Program-made: the position numbers and the translations under genes
Shown: positions 9,396 to 21,758 of the stretch, piece by piece
Layout of the letters: each line of letters starts with the position of its first letter
Position numbering within the stretch: the stretch's first letter is position 1
Notes under the pieces: model-generated
Database searches by the model: none
Told to the model about the DNA's origin: nothing
Seen by the model: the letters and a program-made list of their open reading frames with translations, nothing else
Source of the DNA: Kordia sp965224175
GTDB taxonomy: Bacteria > Bacteroidota > Bacteroidia > Flavobacteriales > Flavobacteriaceae
Reading direction: 5' to 3'
Assembly (NCBI RefSeq): GCF_965224175.1
Contig: NZ_OZ245041.1
Location: 2,294,001 to 2,358,000, forward strand
Length of the DNA: 64,000 bases

Positions 9396-10220
9396 ATGAA
9401 AAATACAATAAAAATATTTATGACAAGCCTTGTCTTTCTTCTAGCAACGCAGCTAAAAGCACAAGACGGCTATACATATACATTACAGCATAATGGAGGT
9501 TATAGCTTCACTGTACAGGCTGTACCAAACACTAGCGCTAATAACTTTGCTACATCAGTACAAAGTTATGGATTTACTCTTATCTTACCTGATGGAGAAA
9601 CAATCGACACAGGATCAGCGACTTCTCTAGGAGGTGCACCAAGTGTTACATTCTTTGATGGAACTAATGTAGCGCAACCAACGATAGATGGATATTTAGT
9701 TACAGAAACTTTAGGAAGTCCAGCTACCTTATCAGCTCCTTCAGCTGCAACGAATTCTGATATCTTTACATTTACCATAAATGGGAATCCTACTTCTGGT
9801 ATAGTATATATATTAGAAAATAACTCAGCATTAGCAACGACAATCACAGCACTAAAATCGTTCATGCAAGCTGATATGATAGATAATGGAATGGCTGAAT
9901 TTGTTAATGTGGTAGATCCAAATGCTGCTGCCGTATCTGGAATGAGCTCTTTCAATCTTGCAACATTATCTGTAGAAGAAGAAAATGAATTATCTGGTTT
10001 ATCGTTATACCCTAATCCAGCTAAAGACATTGTAAAACTTCAAGTTCCGTCAGGAATCACAGATATTCAAATCGTAGTATTTGATAATGCAGGGAAACAA
10101 ATTCCTATGCAATTATCTTCAGAAAATACAATTGACGTAAGTAATATTGCGTCTGGTTTATATTTAATCAATATAACATCAAATGACGTAAAAACTACTA
10201 AAAAGCTTATTGTAGAATAA
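9396..10220 (+). CDS. T9SS-sorted secreted protein
   Basis: The 274-residue protein has a signal peptide (IKIFMTSLVFLLATQLKAQ) and a beta-rich body without a recognised enzyme motif. A C-terminal type A sorting domain runs from about residue 200 to 274: LYPNPAKDIVKLQ, then VFDNAGKQI, then IDVSNIASGLYLINI, ending in TKKLIVE. That domain directs export by the type IX secretion system and attachment to the cell surface or release. It is the last gene of the cluster and is followed by a strong terminator. Its two partners upstream lack such a domain, so it may be the exported anchor or the cargo of the set (inference). Confidence 0.92.
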   Translation: MKNTIKIFMTSLVFLLATQLKAQDGYTYTLQHNGGYSFTVQAVPNTSANNFATSVQSYGFTLILPDGETIDTGSATSLGGAPSVTFFDGTNVAQPTIDGYLVTETLGSPATLSAPSAATNSDIFTFTINGNPTSGIVYILENNSALATTITALKSFMQADMIDNGMAEFVNVVDPNAAAVSGMSSFNLATLSVEEENELSGLSLYPNPAKDIVKLQVPSGITDIQIVVFDNAGKQIPMQLSSENTIDVSNIASGLYLINITSNDVKTTKKLIVE

Positions 10221-10246
10221 CATAAGCTTCTATTTTTTGTTTCACT

Positions 10247-10277
10247 AAAAACCTCTTATATTTTGTAAGAGGTTTTT
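10247..10277 (+). terminator. Rho-independent terminator after secreted-protein cluster
   Basis: A 12-bp perfect stem (AAAAACCTCTTA with its complement TAAGAGGTTTTT) and a 7-base loop run into a T-rich tract 26 bases after the stop codon. Confidence 0.88.
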
Positions 10278-10671
10278 TAATTTATATATATTCTAGAAAA
10301 CAACTCAATACTAAAAGTAACAAACTTCTACTCCTTTATTAATAAGATATAGAAACAAAAAAATCTACTTTAAAAAGCACCAAGTCTACATCAAAAGTTA
10401 TAAAGATGTCTATTTACTTTAAGCATGAGTTAATCAGTAAGTATTACGACAAATAAGTTTTATCAACTTCAGGTTCCTATTGAAACACCAAAAAGTTTCT
10501 TCACTTTTTAGAGTAAGTTATTCAATATCTTTAACTAGTAAAAAGTCTTAACTACCTACTATACAAATAGAATATACTTTTACTTTGAAGGTAAAACTAT
10601 AAAATCAGTTTAATTTTTTTAAGGGGTAAGATTTAGTTTTTGCTTAGTATATAGATAAGTATATAAAACAA
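10278..10671. other. Intergenic A/T-rich region with no recognised gene
   Basis: About 390 bases lie between the terminator of the secreted-protein cluster and the rRNA operon terminator. I see no convincing reading frame, tRNA-like structure or repeat in it. Confidence 0.6.
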
Positions 10672-10704
10672 AAAACCCTTACCATATATCATGATAAGGG
10701 TTTT
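10672..10704 (-). terminator. rRNA operon terminator
   Basis: A 10-bp perfect stem (AAAACCCTTA / TAAGGGTTTT) encloses a loop with an ATCATGAT palindrome. It lies a few bases beyond the 5S 3' end and is followed on the minus strand by a T-run. It ends the 16S-23S-5S transcript. Confidence 0.85.
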
Positions 10705-10708
10705 AAAA

Positions 10709-10818
10709 AAAGGCGGCGACATACTCTCCCACATTTCTGCAGTACCATCTGCGCTAATAGGCTTAACTTCTCTGTTCGGAATGGTAAGAGGTGAGCCCCA
10801 TTGCTATAACCACCTTAA
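10709..10818 (-). rRNA. rrf: 5S ribosomal RNA
   Basis: The minus strand carries the Bacteroidota 5S core (GGGGCTCACCTCTTACCATT, CCGAACAGAGAAGTTAAGCC, GATGGTACTGCAGAAATGTG, GGGAGAGTATGTCG). Ends were placed where AAGGTGG pairs with CCGCCTT to close helix I; they are accurate to a few bases. It is the last gene of the rRNA operon. Confidence 0.93.
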
Positions 10819-10855
10819 ATCTTTCAGTGACAATTCAAAATCACCGTATAAGTTA

Positions 10856-10871
10856 ACATATTGAGATAAAA
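10856..10871 (-). other. 3' arm of pre-23S rRNA processing stem
   Basis: The 16 bases at 10856-10871 are exactly complementary to 13778-13793. In the minus-strand transcript these flank the 23S RNA and can pair, forming the stem normally cut by RNase III during 23S maturation. Confidence 0.75.
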
Positions 10872-10902
10872 CAAAAGTATTTACAAAATAATAAGAAGCC
10901 GT

Positions 10903-13715
<2,813 letters not shown>

Positions 13716-13777
13716 GTACTTTTTTGCTCTTTATTATTTTTGTTCTCTCGAAGATTATTTTATTAATCTCGTTTCTC

Positions 13778-13803
13778 TTTTATCTCAATATGTCAATGAA
13801 CTT
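13778..13803 (-). other. 23S leader: 5' arm of processing stem plus 19-base repeat shared with 16S leader
   Basis: Bases 13778-13793 are the exact complement of 10856-10871. Overlapping them, 13785-13803 (TCAATATGTCAATGAACTT) is identical to 15769-15787 in the 16S leader. The shared block may be an antitermination or processing signal placed before each large rRNA. Confidence 0.65.
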
Positions 13804-13823
13804 TTTCAACTTTACGTCGATCG

Positions 13824-13897
13824 TGGAGAATATCGGAGTCGAACCGATGACCTCCTGCGTGCAAGGCAGGCGCTCTAGCCAGCTGAGCTAATCCCCC
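13824..13897 (-). tRNA. tRNA-Ala (anticodon UGC)
   Basis: The minus strand folds as a standard cloverleaf: acceptor GGGGGAT paired with ATTCTCC, D arm with AGCTCAGCTGG, anticodon loop CTTGCAC giving UGC, and T arm with GGTTCGACTCC. The CCA end is not encoded. It sits in the 16S-23S spacer. Confidence 0.96.
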
Positions 13898-13976
13898 ATT
13901 TATGAAATTCAGAATCTAATGAATTCAGAATTATGAAGGTTGAATCCTCTAACTTCCAGAATTTCCTCTATACTTG

Positions 13977-14050
13977 TAGTCTCAGGCAGACTCGAACTGC
14001 CGACCTCTACATTATCAGTGTAGCGCTCTAACCAGCTGAGCTATGAGACT
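13977..14050 (-). tRNA. tRNA-Ile (anticodon GAU)
   Basis: The minus strand gives acceptor AGTCTCA paired with TGAGACT, D arm with AGCTCAGCTGG, anticodon loop CTGATAA giving GAU, and T arm with CAGTTCGAGTCTG. The discriminator is A and CCA is not encoded. It is the first tRNA of the 16S-23S spacer, the usual Ile-Ala order. Confidence 0.96.
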
Positions 14051-14138
14051 CTACTTGTATTTCGTTCAATTTCTTAATTAACAGCTAAGCAAAAACAATC
14101 TCTCGATCATTTATATATAATTATTCGTCGTCTCTCTA

Positions 14139-15663
<1,525 letters not shown>

Positions 15664-15768
15664 TGTTCTTTAATATATTATCAAACTCCGAAAAATTATC
15701 TACTTCTCAAAAGATGTCTTTGCTTATGTTTTTTATCATTATCTTATTCCTAAAATAATTGCTGCTAA

Positions 15769-15787
15769 TCAATATGTCAATGAACTT
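15769..15787 (-). repeat. 19-base leader repeat upstream of 16S
   Basis: This is identical to 13785-13803 upstream of 23S. A shorter 11-base match (TCAATGAACTT) occurs at 16052-16062. In the transcript it reads AAGTTCATTGACATATTGA and is a candidate antitermination or processing element. Confidence 0.6.
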
Positions 15788-15820
15788 CTAATTCTCTATT
15801 TTCTAAACTTCCTTCCGAAA

Positions 15821-15858
15821 GCGGGTGCAAATATAAAACCCTTTTTTCATTCTAACAA
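15821..15858 (-). promoter_or_regulatory. rRNA operon promoter, proximal copy
   Basis: On the minus strand TATATTTG (15828-15835) matches the Bacteroidota -7 box TAnnTTTG, with TTG at 15856-15858 after a 20-base spacer, and CACCCGCT directly downstream. It is the first of three copies of the same block. Confidence 0.7.
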
Positions 15859-15961
15859 AACTTTTTTTAAGATTTTTTTTGAAGCTCTTTCGCAAACTTC
15901 TTGCCTCTTAAATTTTAATAGCTTTTCTATTCAGAACTTACATAAAAACGTTCCCGTTTTT

Positions 15962-15998
15962 AGCGGATGCAAACATACAACCTTTTTTATTCCTCAGA
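15962..15998 (-). promoter_or_regulatory. rRNA operon promoter, middle copy
   Basis: On the minus strand TATGTTTG (15970-15977) fits TAnnTTTG and is followed by CATCCGCT, as in the other copies. The -33 position is TCTG/TTC rather than TTG, so this copy may be weaker. Confidence 0.55.
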
Positions 15999-16087
15999 AA
16001 ACTTTTTTAAAACTTTTTTCAAAAAACTTCTATCTAATCTTAAACCAGTAATCAATGAACTTTTTTAACGCCAATTCTTATCGTTTT

Positions 16088-16128
16088 AGCGGCTGCAAAT
16101 ATAAAGACGTTTTGTTAATATCCTAACC
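16088..16128 (-). promoter_or_regulatory. rRNA operon promoter, distal copy
   Basis: On the minus strand TATATTTG (16096-16103) is followed by CAGCCGCT, matching the other two copies. The -33 region reads GGTTAGGA, a near match to TTG. A-tracts lie upstream on the minus strand. Confidence 0.55.
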
Positions 16129-16541
16129 TTTTTAAACCCTTTTTTACTCTTTTTTTTAATCTGCTTTTTAACACCTTATTCTTAAGCCTTTTACAACCTA
16201 AAGTTTTTTTCATTCTTCAGTTTTGGGTTTTAGGTTAAATGTATTGTTTCTTTTAAATTTCAAAAATCTATCGTGAATTCTTTATCTATGAAAAAACAAA
16301 ACAACTATTTTTTACTACTTCTTATAAGTTGGGTTAACGATTGAGGCATTGTTGGAGCTACTCACTTCGACTACACTCAGTGACATGTGTCTTAATATAC
16401 AACTTAATTACTTTAGTATTGAACTGTGATACTCTATATTATAGAGAGCGACTGACGAAAGCGTGACCGTTATTTCTTTTACCTAAAAAAAGAAAGAAGG
16501 GAAACCCCACAACTATTTATTTTAAAAAATTAGATATTCTT
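16129..16541. other. Intergenic region upstream of the rRNA operon
   Basis: This stretch is rich in A- and T-tracts near the distal rRNA promoter, then contains a dispersed palindromic repeat (16363-16382). I found no credible gene. A short frame at 16288 is too small and has no family resemblance. Confidence 0.5.
16363..16382. repeat. Dispersed short palindromic (REP-like) element, copy 1
   Basis: CACTTCGACTACACTCAGTG belongs to a family of near-palindromic sequences that also appear at 31131, 56790 and, inverted, at 56857. This copy is a diverged version with ACA in the middle. Confidence 0.6.
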
Positions 16542-18515
16542 TTAAGAAAAGAAGTTCCAAACAAGTCCGAAACGCACAATGAAGTCTCTGTAAGGATAGT
16601 TTGGTGCCGAGAAAAAGTTGTATCCTGTGAAAGATGAGTTTAGATGCTCTAGCTTGAAATAGATTCTAGTTCGCCTTACTTTTGCGTTTATGAAAACATC
16701 AAAACGCGGAAAGCTTCCTATTTTTTGTTGATTTTGACTGTAAAACTCACCTAGTAATGGACTGTAAGCATCTCCAAAGTATTCAGTGAAGTAACTAAAG
16801 GTAACTCCTGTTTGAATGAATAATGCTTTTTTAAACCATTTGTCTGTATAGTATAGTGTATTTCTAGTAACCAGTTCTGGCACGTTGAATATATCTCCAG
16901 ATTGCGTTACTTTTTGATACATTACTGTATTATTGAGTGCAAATTTTCCATAACGGAATTCTTTTCCAACTTTTACTTTTAGATATGTAATGGCATCTTC
17001 CGATTGTTGTGGTGTTACTTGAGCATCTGCTGTAAGTCCTGAGAAATAGGTATAGTTATCTAAAGAAGTAAAACTAACATCTGCATTTAGCCATTTTTTT
17101 GACTTGAGACTGAAGTTAATACTTTGTGTACGTTCATTCTTTAGATTGTTTCTCCAGTTATAACTTATATAGTCGCTTTGATGGAGAATGAAGTTAAAGT
17201 TTGGCGCTTTGGAATTGATCACAATGGAAGCTTCTACTTTTGCATCGTCATTGAATTTGTAACGCGCACGACCTTTGAAGTAGTTTCCTCCGAGTTCTCC
17301 AGATACATTTGCTAGTAAATCTGCTTTTAAATCGATTCCTGCAATGTTATGCTTCCATTCACCTCCAATTGCAACAACATCTCCTTCTAATCTGTTTGGC
17401 ACCACTTGACCACCGGCGAGATAGAGAATTTTATCAAAAAAGTAATCATATTTTGTATGATTGGCTTTGAATTTTACATCTCCAAAGGTTTTTGTTCGAT
17501 AGCTTAGACTTGCTTGATTGAATAGTTTTCGCAATTGCGATCGATCACGGAGCGATGTTGCCACAAAACTGTCTCCAAAAAGATCGTTTGCACGATCTTG
17601 ATCATAGATATAATATTTTGTTTCATAATTGAACGTATGACCAACACGCAGATTATTGTCTCGCAAAGAATCTTTTTGTTTTACAATTTTATAATCATGT
17701 TCTAAATAGTACCGTTTTCCAACTAATATGTTTTGTGCGTCTTGAAAGACAACAGCCAAACGTGAACGATCTGTAAATTCTTCTACTCCTGTTTCGAATT
17801 GTTCTACAGCTTCATCTGTTATCCCTCCATTTTCATTGTTTAATACATCTTGCGAGTAGAAATGTGCGCGAAGTCCATAGCGATCGTTTTTTGTACGATA
17901 GTTTGCCGTTAACCTAAAGTTTCCTGTACTACTAAGTATGTTTTGATATTTACCTAATGAACGCATTCCTTTGTACGCAATAGAAAAGTTCATACGCTTA
18001 GACGTATTCATGGTAATAAAAGCATCTAATAATTGCCCTTGCTCCATCGCTGTTTTAAAAAACAACTCTGTTGTTGGTGTAGGCACATTAAAGTATTTTA
18101 CATCTTCTACCTCATCATAGTTAAAATGTTTTGCGCGCATTCCAATACTTGGAAAAGCAGCAGGCATATCAAAAGAATATCCTAATCGATTGTAGGTTTG
18201 TCCTAGATTAGAAAACGGTATTAGTTCAAAATCGTCTTTTCTAAGATAATTATATTTGTAATCTTTTTTGATCGTTAATGTAGTATCAAAAACCATTGTA
18301 TCGCGCTCATGCGTAATAATTTTGTAGAGATTGATATCGTATTCTTTTCGTTTGGCTGTTTTATCCTTTTCAGAGGAATTACTTGTATCATCAAGTGATC
18401 GTTGTCCTTGTTGATTGAGTTGCTCTTTTGGATTGCTTACTGGTGTTAATGTTCTCTGCGCATGCATTGCAGAAACAGTAATACATATAAATATAACGAA
18501 AAGGATGTGCTTCAC
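16542..18515 (-). CDS. Putative outer-membrane porin (flavobacterial Porin_10 type)
   Basis: The 657-residue protein has a signal peptide (LFVIFICITVSAMHAQ) and a disordered, charged segment to about residue 60. The rest is a long beta-rich region with alternating aromatic and polar residues. It ends in FIVRFGLVWNFFS, a typical outer-membrane barrel C terminus with terminal aromatics. The segments YDINLYKIITHERDTMVFDT and YNRLGYSFDMPAAFPSIG are familiar from the family annotated as putative porin in Flavobacteriia. Its substrate is unknown. It is divergent from rnhB, and a palindromic promoter-like site lies in the gap between them. Confidence 0.82.
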   Translation of the reverse strand: MKHILFVIFICITVSAMHAQRTLTPVSNPKEQLNQQGQRSLDDTSNSSEKDKTAKRKEYDINLYKIITHERDTMVFDTTLTIKKDYKYNYLRKDDFELIPFSNLGQTYNRLGYSFDMPAAFPSIGMRAKHFNYDEVEDVKYFNVPTPTTELFFKTAMEQGQLLDAFITMNTSKRMNFSIAYKGMRSLGKYQNILSSTGNFRLTANYRTKNDRYGLRAHFYSQDVLNNENGGITDEAVEQFETGVEEFTDRSRLAVVFQDAQNILVGKRYYLEHDYKIVKQKDSLRDNNLRVGHTFNYETKYYIYDQDRANDLFGDSFVATSLRDRSQLRKLFNQASLSYRTKTFGDVKFKANHTKYDYFFDKILYLAGGQVVPNRLEGDVVAIGGEWKHNIAGIDLKADLLANVSGELGGNYFKGRARYKFNDDAKVEASIVINSKAPNFNFILHQSDYISYNWRNNLKNERTQSINFSLKSKKWLNADVSFTSLDNYTYFSGLTADAQVTPQQSEDAITYLKVKVGKEFRYGKFALNNTVMYQKVTQSGDIFNVPELVTRNTLYYTDKWFKKALFIQTGVTFSYFTEYFGDAYSPLLGEFYSQNQQKIGSFPRFDVFINAKVRRTRIYFKLEHLNSSFTGYNFFSAPNYPYRDFIVRFGLVWNFFS

Positions 18516-18576
18516 TTCTTTATTTTTTTAGCGTATTCTTTACAACGTACCTGAACATTCTACGCTTTATGTCTGA

Positions 18577-18593
18577 CAAAAGTATACTTTTTG
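18577..18593. promoter_or_regulatory. Palindromic promoter/operator candidate between porin and rnhB
   Basis: A 14-base perfect palindrome, AAAAGTATACTTTT (18578-18591), overlaps a minus-strand TACTTTTG (18577-18584) that fits the TAnnTTTG -7 box 62 bases before the porin start. No TTG was found at the -33 distance. Confidence 0.4.
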
Positions 18594-18719
18594 ATCGAAA
18601 TAAAAAGCTAAGATTTGTTATTGAAATCATAAATTGTTGTTTTTGACAAAAAAGTGTTTCGAGTTTCTATTTTGATTTGAATTTTAGAAGGGATAGTTTT
18701 GTCTCTTAAGATTTTACAC

Positions 18720-19316
18720 ATGTTAGCACTACAATTACTCGACGGACTGGAAGCTGGAACAGATGAAGCAGGTCGCGGATGCCTTGCAGGACCTGTAACT
18801 GCGGCTGCTGTAATTTTACCTAAAGATTTTTCGAATGATATCTTAAATGACTCCAAACAATTGAGCGAAAAGAAACGTGATATGTTACGCCCTATTGTTG
18901 AGTTGGAGGCATTAGCTTTTGGTGTAGCACATATTTTCCCTGAAGAAATTGATCAAATTAATATTTTGAATGCTTCTATTTTAGGAATGCACAAAGCAAT
19001 TGACAAACTTTCTGTGATTCCAGAACATATTATTGTAGATGGCAATAAGTTTAAACCTTATAAAGAGATTCCACACCAAACTATTATTAAAGGTGATGGA
19101 AAATATTTGAATATTGCCGCTGCTTCAATTTTAGCAAAAACCTACCGAGATGCATATATGGCAAAAATCCATGAAGAATTTCCAATGTATAATTGGAAGA
19201 AGAATAAAGGATATCCTACAGTAGAACATCGTGAAGCTATTAAAAAATATGGCACTACAAAATATCACCGTATGTCGTTTCGATTACTTCCTGAGCAATA
19301 TGCTTTAGATTTATAA
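18720..19316 (+). CDS. rnhB: Ribonuclease HII
   Basis: RNase HII removes RNA from RNA-DNA hybrids, including single ribonucleotides in DNA. The 198-residue product has the active-site start GTDEAGRGCLAGPV with the paired D and E. It also has NDSKQLSEKKR, HIIVDGNKF with a conserved D, and a second-site acid in AAASILAKTYRD. The KNKGYPTVEHREAI motif is typical of the family. I chose the ATG at 18720 rather than an upstream in-frame TTG at 18699, because the protein then starts at the expected distance before the DEAGRG motif. The length is normal. Confidence 0.95.
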   Translation: MLALQLLDGLEAGTDEAGRGCLAGPVTAAAVILPKDFSNDILNDSKQLSEKKRDMLRPIVELEALAFGVAHIFPEEIDQINILNASILGMHKAIDKLSVIPEHIIVDGNKFKPYKEIPHQTIIKGDGKYLNIAAASILAKTYRDAYMAKIHEEFPMYNWKKNKGYPTVEHREAIKKYGTTKYHRMSFRLLPEQYALDL

Positions 19317-19387
19317 ATTTCTTAAATTTTGTTTCCTATTGAAACAATTGAACAAATAAACTACCTTAGTGTTTTAATCATACATTT

Positions 19388-20215
19388 ATGAAAACACTTC
19401 AATTGCATCTTGCAAAAACACAGTATTATCGTTGGTATCAATTGTACGAACGTTCTATGACTGAGAAACGCATCAAACATCAAATGGAATTATTGGCTGA
19501 TGATATCTTTTTACAAAGTGCCGCAGGCGAAATGCGCGGAAAAGAAAGTTATCCTGAAAGATTGAAAGTGTATGATGGTTGGCAGAATGCGCATCACGTA
19601 CAAGCAGTTTCCGTTCAGGAGCATGAAGAAGGTTTTTTACAATTATTAGCTTCTATTCGCTATCAAAACATTCAGCCAAATGGTGAAAAAGCAAGTTATA
19701 CTATTGATTATACAATCGATTTTGAACACTTTGATCGTTCACTTCCACAGTTTAAAACTGTAAAAATTACTCCAACAGGACAAACAGAAGATATTTTTGT
19801 AGATGCGTATCCTGAAAATCGCACCAAAGCTTTGTTGCATTATTGGTTAGCAACTATGGAACTATGCGATGGAAATGTTACTCCTTTTGCCGAATTACTC
19901 ACAGATAGTTTTGAATTGAATTTTTCCAGCGGTACGATTCGCTCGTTAGATGATTTTTCCGTTTGGTTAAATGGCGCGCCAAAACATATGAAAGAAAGCA
20001 ATCATCATCCTGAAAATTTTGAAGTAAACACAATTAATGATACTACTTATGAAATGAAGGTTGAGTTTGATTGGAATGGTATTACACTTGATGATAGAAA
20101 AATGATTGCACACACCTCTCATCATTGGATTATTGTAGATGATCCTGAAGAACGATTTGCCCGAATTAAAACAATGAATGTTACACAACTGACTCCTTTT
20201 ACAGTGGTCGATTAA
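19388..20215 (+). CDS. Protein with two NTF2/SnoaL-like domains
   Basis: The 275-residue protein lacks a signal peptide. Two related halves are visible: about 15-130 and 145-270. Each has helices with an acidic/hydrophobic pattern (for example HQMELLADDIFLQSA and ATMELCDGNVTPFAELLTD) followed by long beta strands, like the NTF2/SnoaL fold seen in polyketide cyclases, isomerases and binding proteins. The second half ends with HHWIIVDDPEERFARI, a pattern common to such domains. No catalytic residues can be assigned. The next gene starts 11 bases after the stop, so the two are probably co-transcribed. Confidence 0.7.
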   Translation: MKTLQLHLAKTQYYRWYQLYERSMTEKRIKHQMELLADDIFLQSAAGEMRGKESYPERLKVYDGWQNAHHVQAVSVQEHEEGFLQLLASIRYQNIQPNGEKASYTIDYTIDFEHFDRSLPQFKTVKITPTGQTEDIFVDAYPENRTKALLHYWLATMELCDGNVTPFAELLTDSFELNFSSGTIRSLDDFSVWLNGAPKHMKESNHHPENFEVNTINDTTYEMKVEFDWNGITLDDRKMIAHTSHHWIIVDDPEERFARIKTMNVTQLTPFTVVD

Positions 20216-20226
20216 AATAAATTAGT

Positions 20227-20550
20227 ATGTGGGAAGAAAGATTGAAAATTTTTGATGCCATTGTTGAAAAATGTCCACGCTTTGAGCGTAAAGGCAAAAA
20301 TATGATTTATACTTCTGCCAACGGACATATGTTTGGATTGCTTAATAAAGCTGGAGAAATTGGGTTTCGTTATTCTAAAGAAGTCCAAGAAAAGTATATT
20401 AAGGAATTTAATTCTGACTACTATAAATCATACGGAGCTACAATGAAAGGATATGTATTGATTCCTGAATCTATGTTGACTGATGTAGACAAATTAGCTA
20501 AATATTTGAACGAAAGTTACGAATATGTAATGTCGCTCGATCCAAAGTAA
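20227..20550 (+). CDS. Small TfoX N-terminal-domain-like protein
   Basis: The 107-residue product has a GHMFGLLNKAGEIGFRYS region followed by basic and aromatic residues and a C-terminal KGYVLIPESML. This resembles the TfoX/Sxy N-terminal domain, which in gamma-proteobacteria regulates competence, but in Bacteroidota such small proteins have unknown function. It follows the NTF2-like gene closely. I am moderately sure of the family and not of a role. Confidence 0.6.
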   Translation: MWEERLKIFDAIVEKCPRFERKGKNMIYTSANGHMFGLLNKAGEIGFRYSKEVQEKYIKEFNSDYYKSYGATMKGYVLIPESMLTDVDKLAKYLNESYEYVMSLDPK

Positions 20551-20638
20551 ACAACTAACTCATTGAAAAGGTTACTTTACTCATTCTACATTTCACAGGA
20601 TATTATTTGCTGCTACATTCGTAGTAAATAATATGATT

Positions 20639-21478
20639 ATGAAGAAATATACATACACATTTATTCTGTGCTTATTGATAAGCTTTTTTAGCTACGCACA
20701 ACAACATAAGTACAATGCTTTAGAAAAGGAAGCGTTTAAAAAGGCCTTGTATTTTGCCTACGAAGACAATCCTAGAATTGCATTGCATCATTTTAAACAG
20801 TTTGCTGTCAGTTATCCCAATTCGGCGTTGATGCCTAAAGTTACTTATAACACAGCTGTCTTATTAAGAGATTTGGGCGATATTGAACAAGCAATTCCTT
20901 TGTTTAGAAAAGTATTATATACTGAATATGATTACGATATTATTGACGAAGACGATCACAAGGAGTTAGAGAAAGAATATATTGTTTGCAAAAATAAAAG
21001 TGCCATGCATTTGGCCGAAATATACTTAGACAAGCGAGACTTCAAAAAAGCGTCAACATATATTTATTTGTTTGATCAGAAACATAAGTTTGATCATTTT
21101 TGCGGAAATGAACATGTAGCGCATGATATGTATACTGCCAAAATGTATGCACGCTTGTATGCCGGACAACAAAAGCATCAAAAAGCTATTGCCGAATTGA
21201 TTCCGTTTATGTTTCAAAATCCATTTGCCGACAACGATGAAGTTATCACTCTGTTAGGTCGCTTGTTGGAAACCAATTATTCTTCACAAGAGTTACGTTC
21301 AGCTGCAGAAGTAGCTGTATATACTATAAAATCTACAGGCAGCGACATTATCATTGATTTTTTAAATCATAAAGTAAAAATTGAAAGAGCAACTATTATT
21401 GACGACTTAGATCGTTATAAAAACTTTGTAAAAAGTAATCCTTTGATTAAAAAATATTTATCAGAAACTCAGAGCTAA
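20639..21478 (+). CDS. Secreted TPR-like protein of unknown function
   Basis: The 279-residue product has a signal peptide (YTFILCLLISFFSYAQ). It is mainly alpha-helical with TPR-like repeats (AYEDNPRIALHHFKQFAVSY, then TAVLLRDLGDIEQAIPLFRKVL). The final third is less regular. I set the start at 20639; an in-frame ATG two codons earlier (20633) is also possible. An interrupted inverted repeat (ATTATTTGCTGCTAC with GTAGTAAATAAT) lies just upstream. No catalytic function is apparent; scaffolding or cell-envelope assembly is an inference from the fold. Confidence 0.78.
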   Translation: MKKYTYTFILCLLISFFSYAQQHKYNALEKEAFKKALYFAYEDNPRIALHHFKQFAVSYPNSALMPKVTYNTAVLLRDLGDIEQAIPLFRKVLYTEYDYDIIDEDDHKELEKEYIVCKNKSAMHLAEIYLDKRDFKKASTYIYLFDQKHKFDHFCGNEHVAHDMYTAKMYARLYAGQQKHQKAIAELIPFMFQNPFADNDEVITLLGRLLETNYSSQELRSAAEVAVYTIKSTGSDIIIDFLNHKVKIERATIIDDLDRYKNFVKSNPLIKKYLSETQS

Positions 21479-21691
21479 TCCAAATTGAAAGTTTTGTCTG
21501 TTTAGATTTTATTTTTTAAAAGTCAGATAAAATTCAACAATAACAATGTTGAGAAATTTCAACTTTATTATTACAGCTCATTTCTTAGTTCAAAACGGAG
21601 TTTCTGTTCGCTAAAACTCAACAATGGTTATTTGTTAATAAGAACTGTAATTCTATTGCCTTTATACTATTTTACTATAATACAAGTTTTA

Positions 21692-21699
21692 TACTTTTG
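21692..21699 (+). promoter_or_regulatory. TAnnTTTG box upstream of the large lipoprotein gene
   Basis: TACTTTTG matches the -7 consensus 60 bases before the ATG. No TTG occurs 17-21 bases upstream, so the assignment is tentative. A small hairpin (AACATC-TATAC-GATGTT, 21725-21741) lies in the leader. Confidence 0.35.
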
Positions 21700-21758
21700 T
21701 AGATAGTTATTAAAAAAGGGCAACAACATCTATACGATGTTATAAAATAGAACATTAC

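Noticed and set aside
9566..10030. 154-codon antisense frame within the T9SS-sorted gene
   Set aside because: It is fully within a gene with signal peptide and sorting domain and shows no family features.
21546..21614. Short frame of about 22 codons upstream of the large lipoprotein
   Set aside because: It has no start-site context or composition unlike the intergenic sequence.
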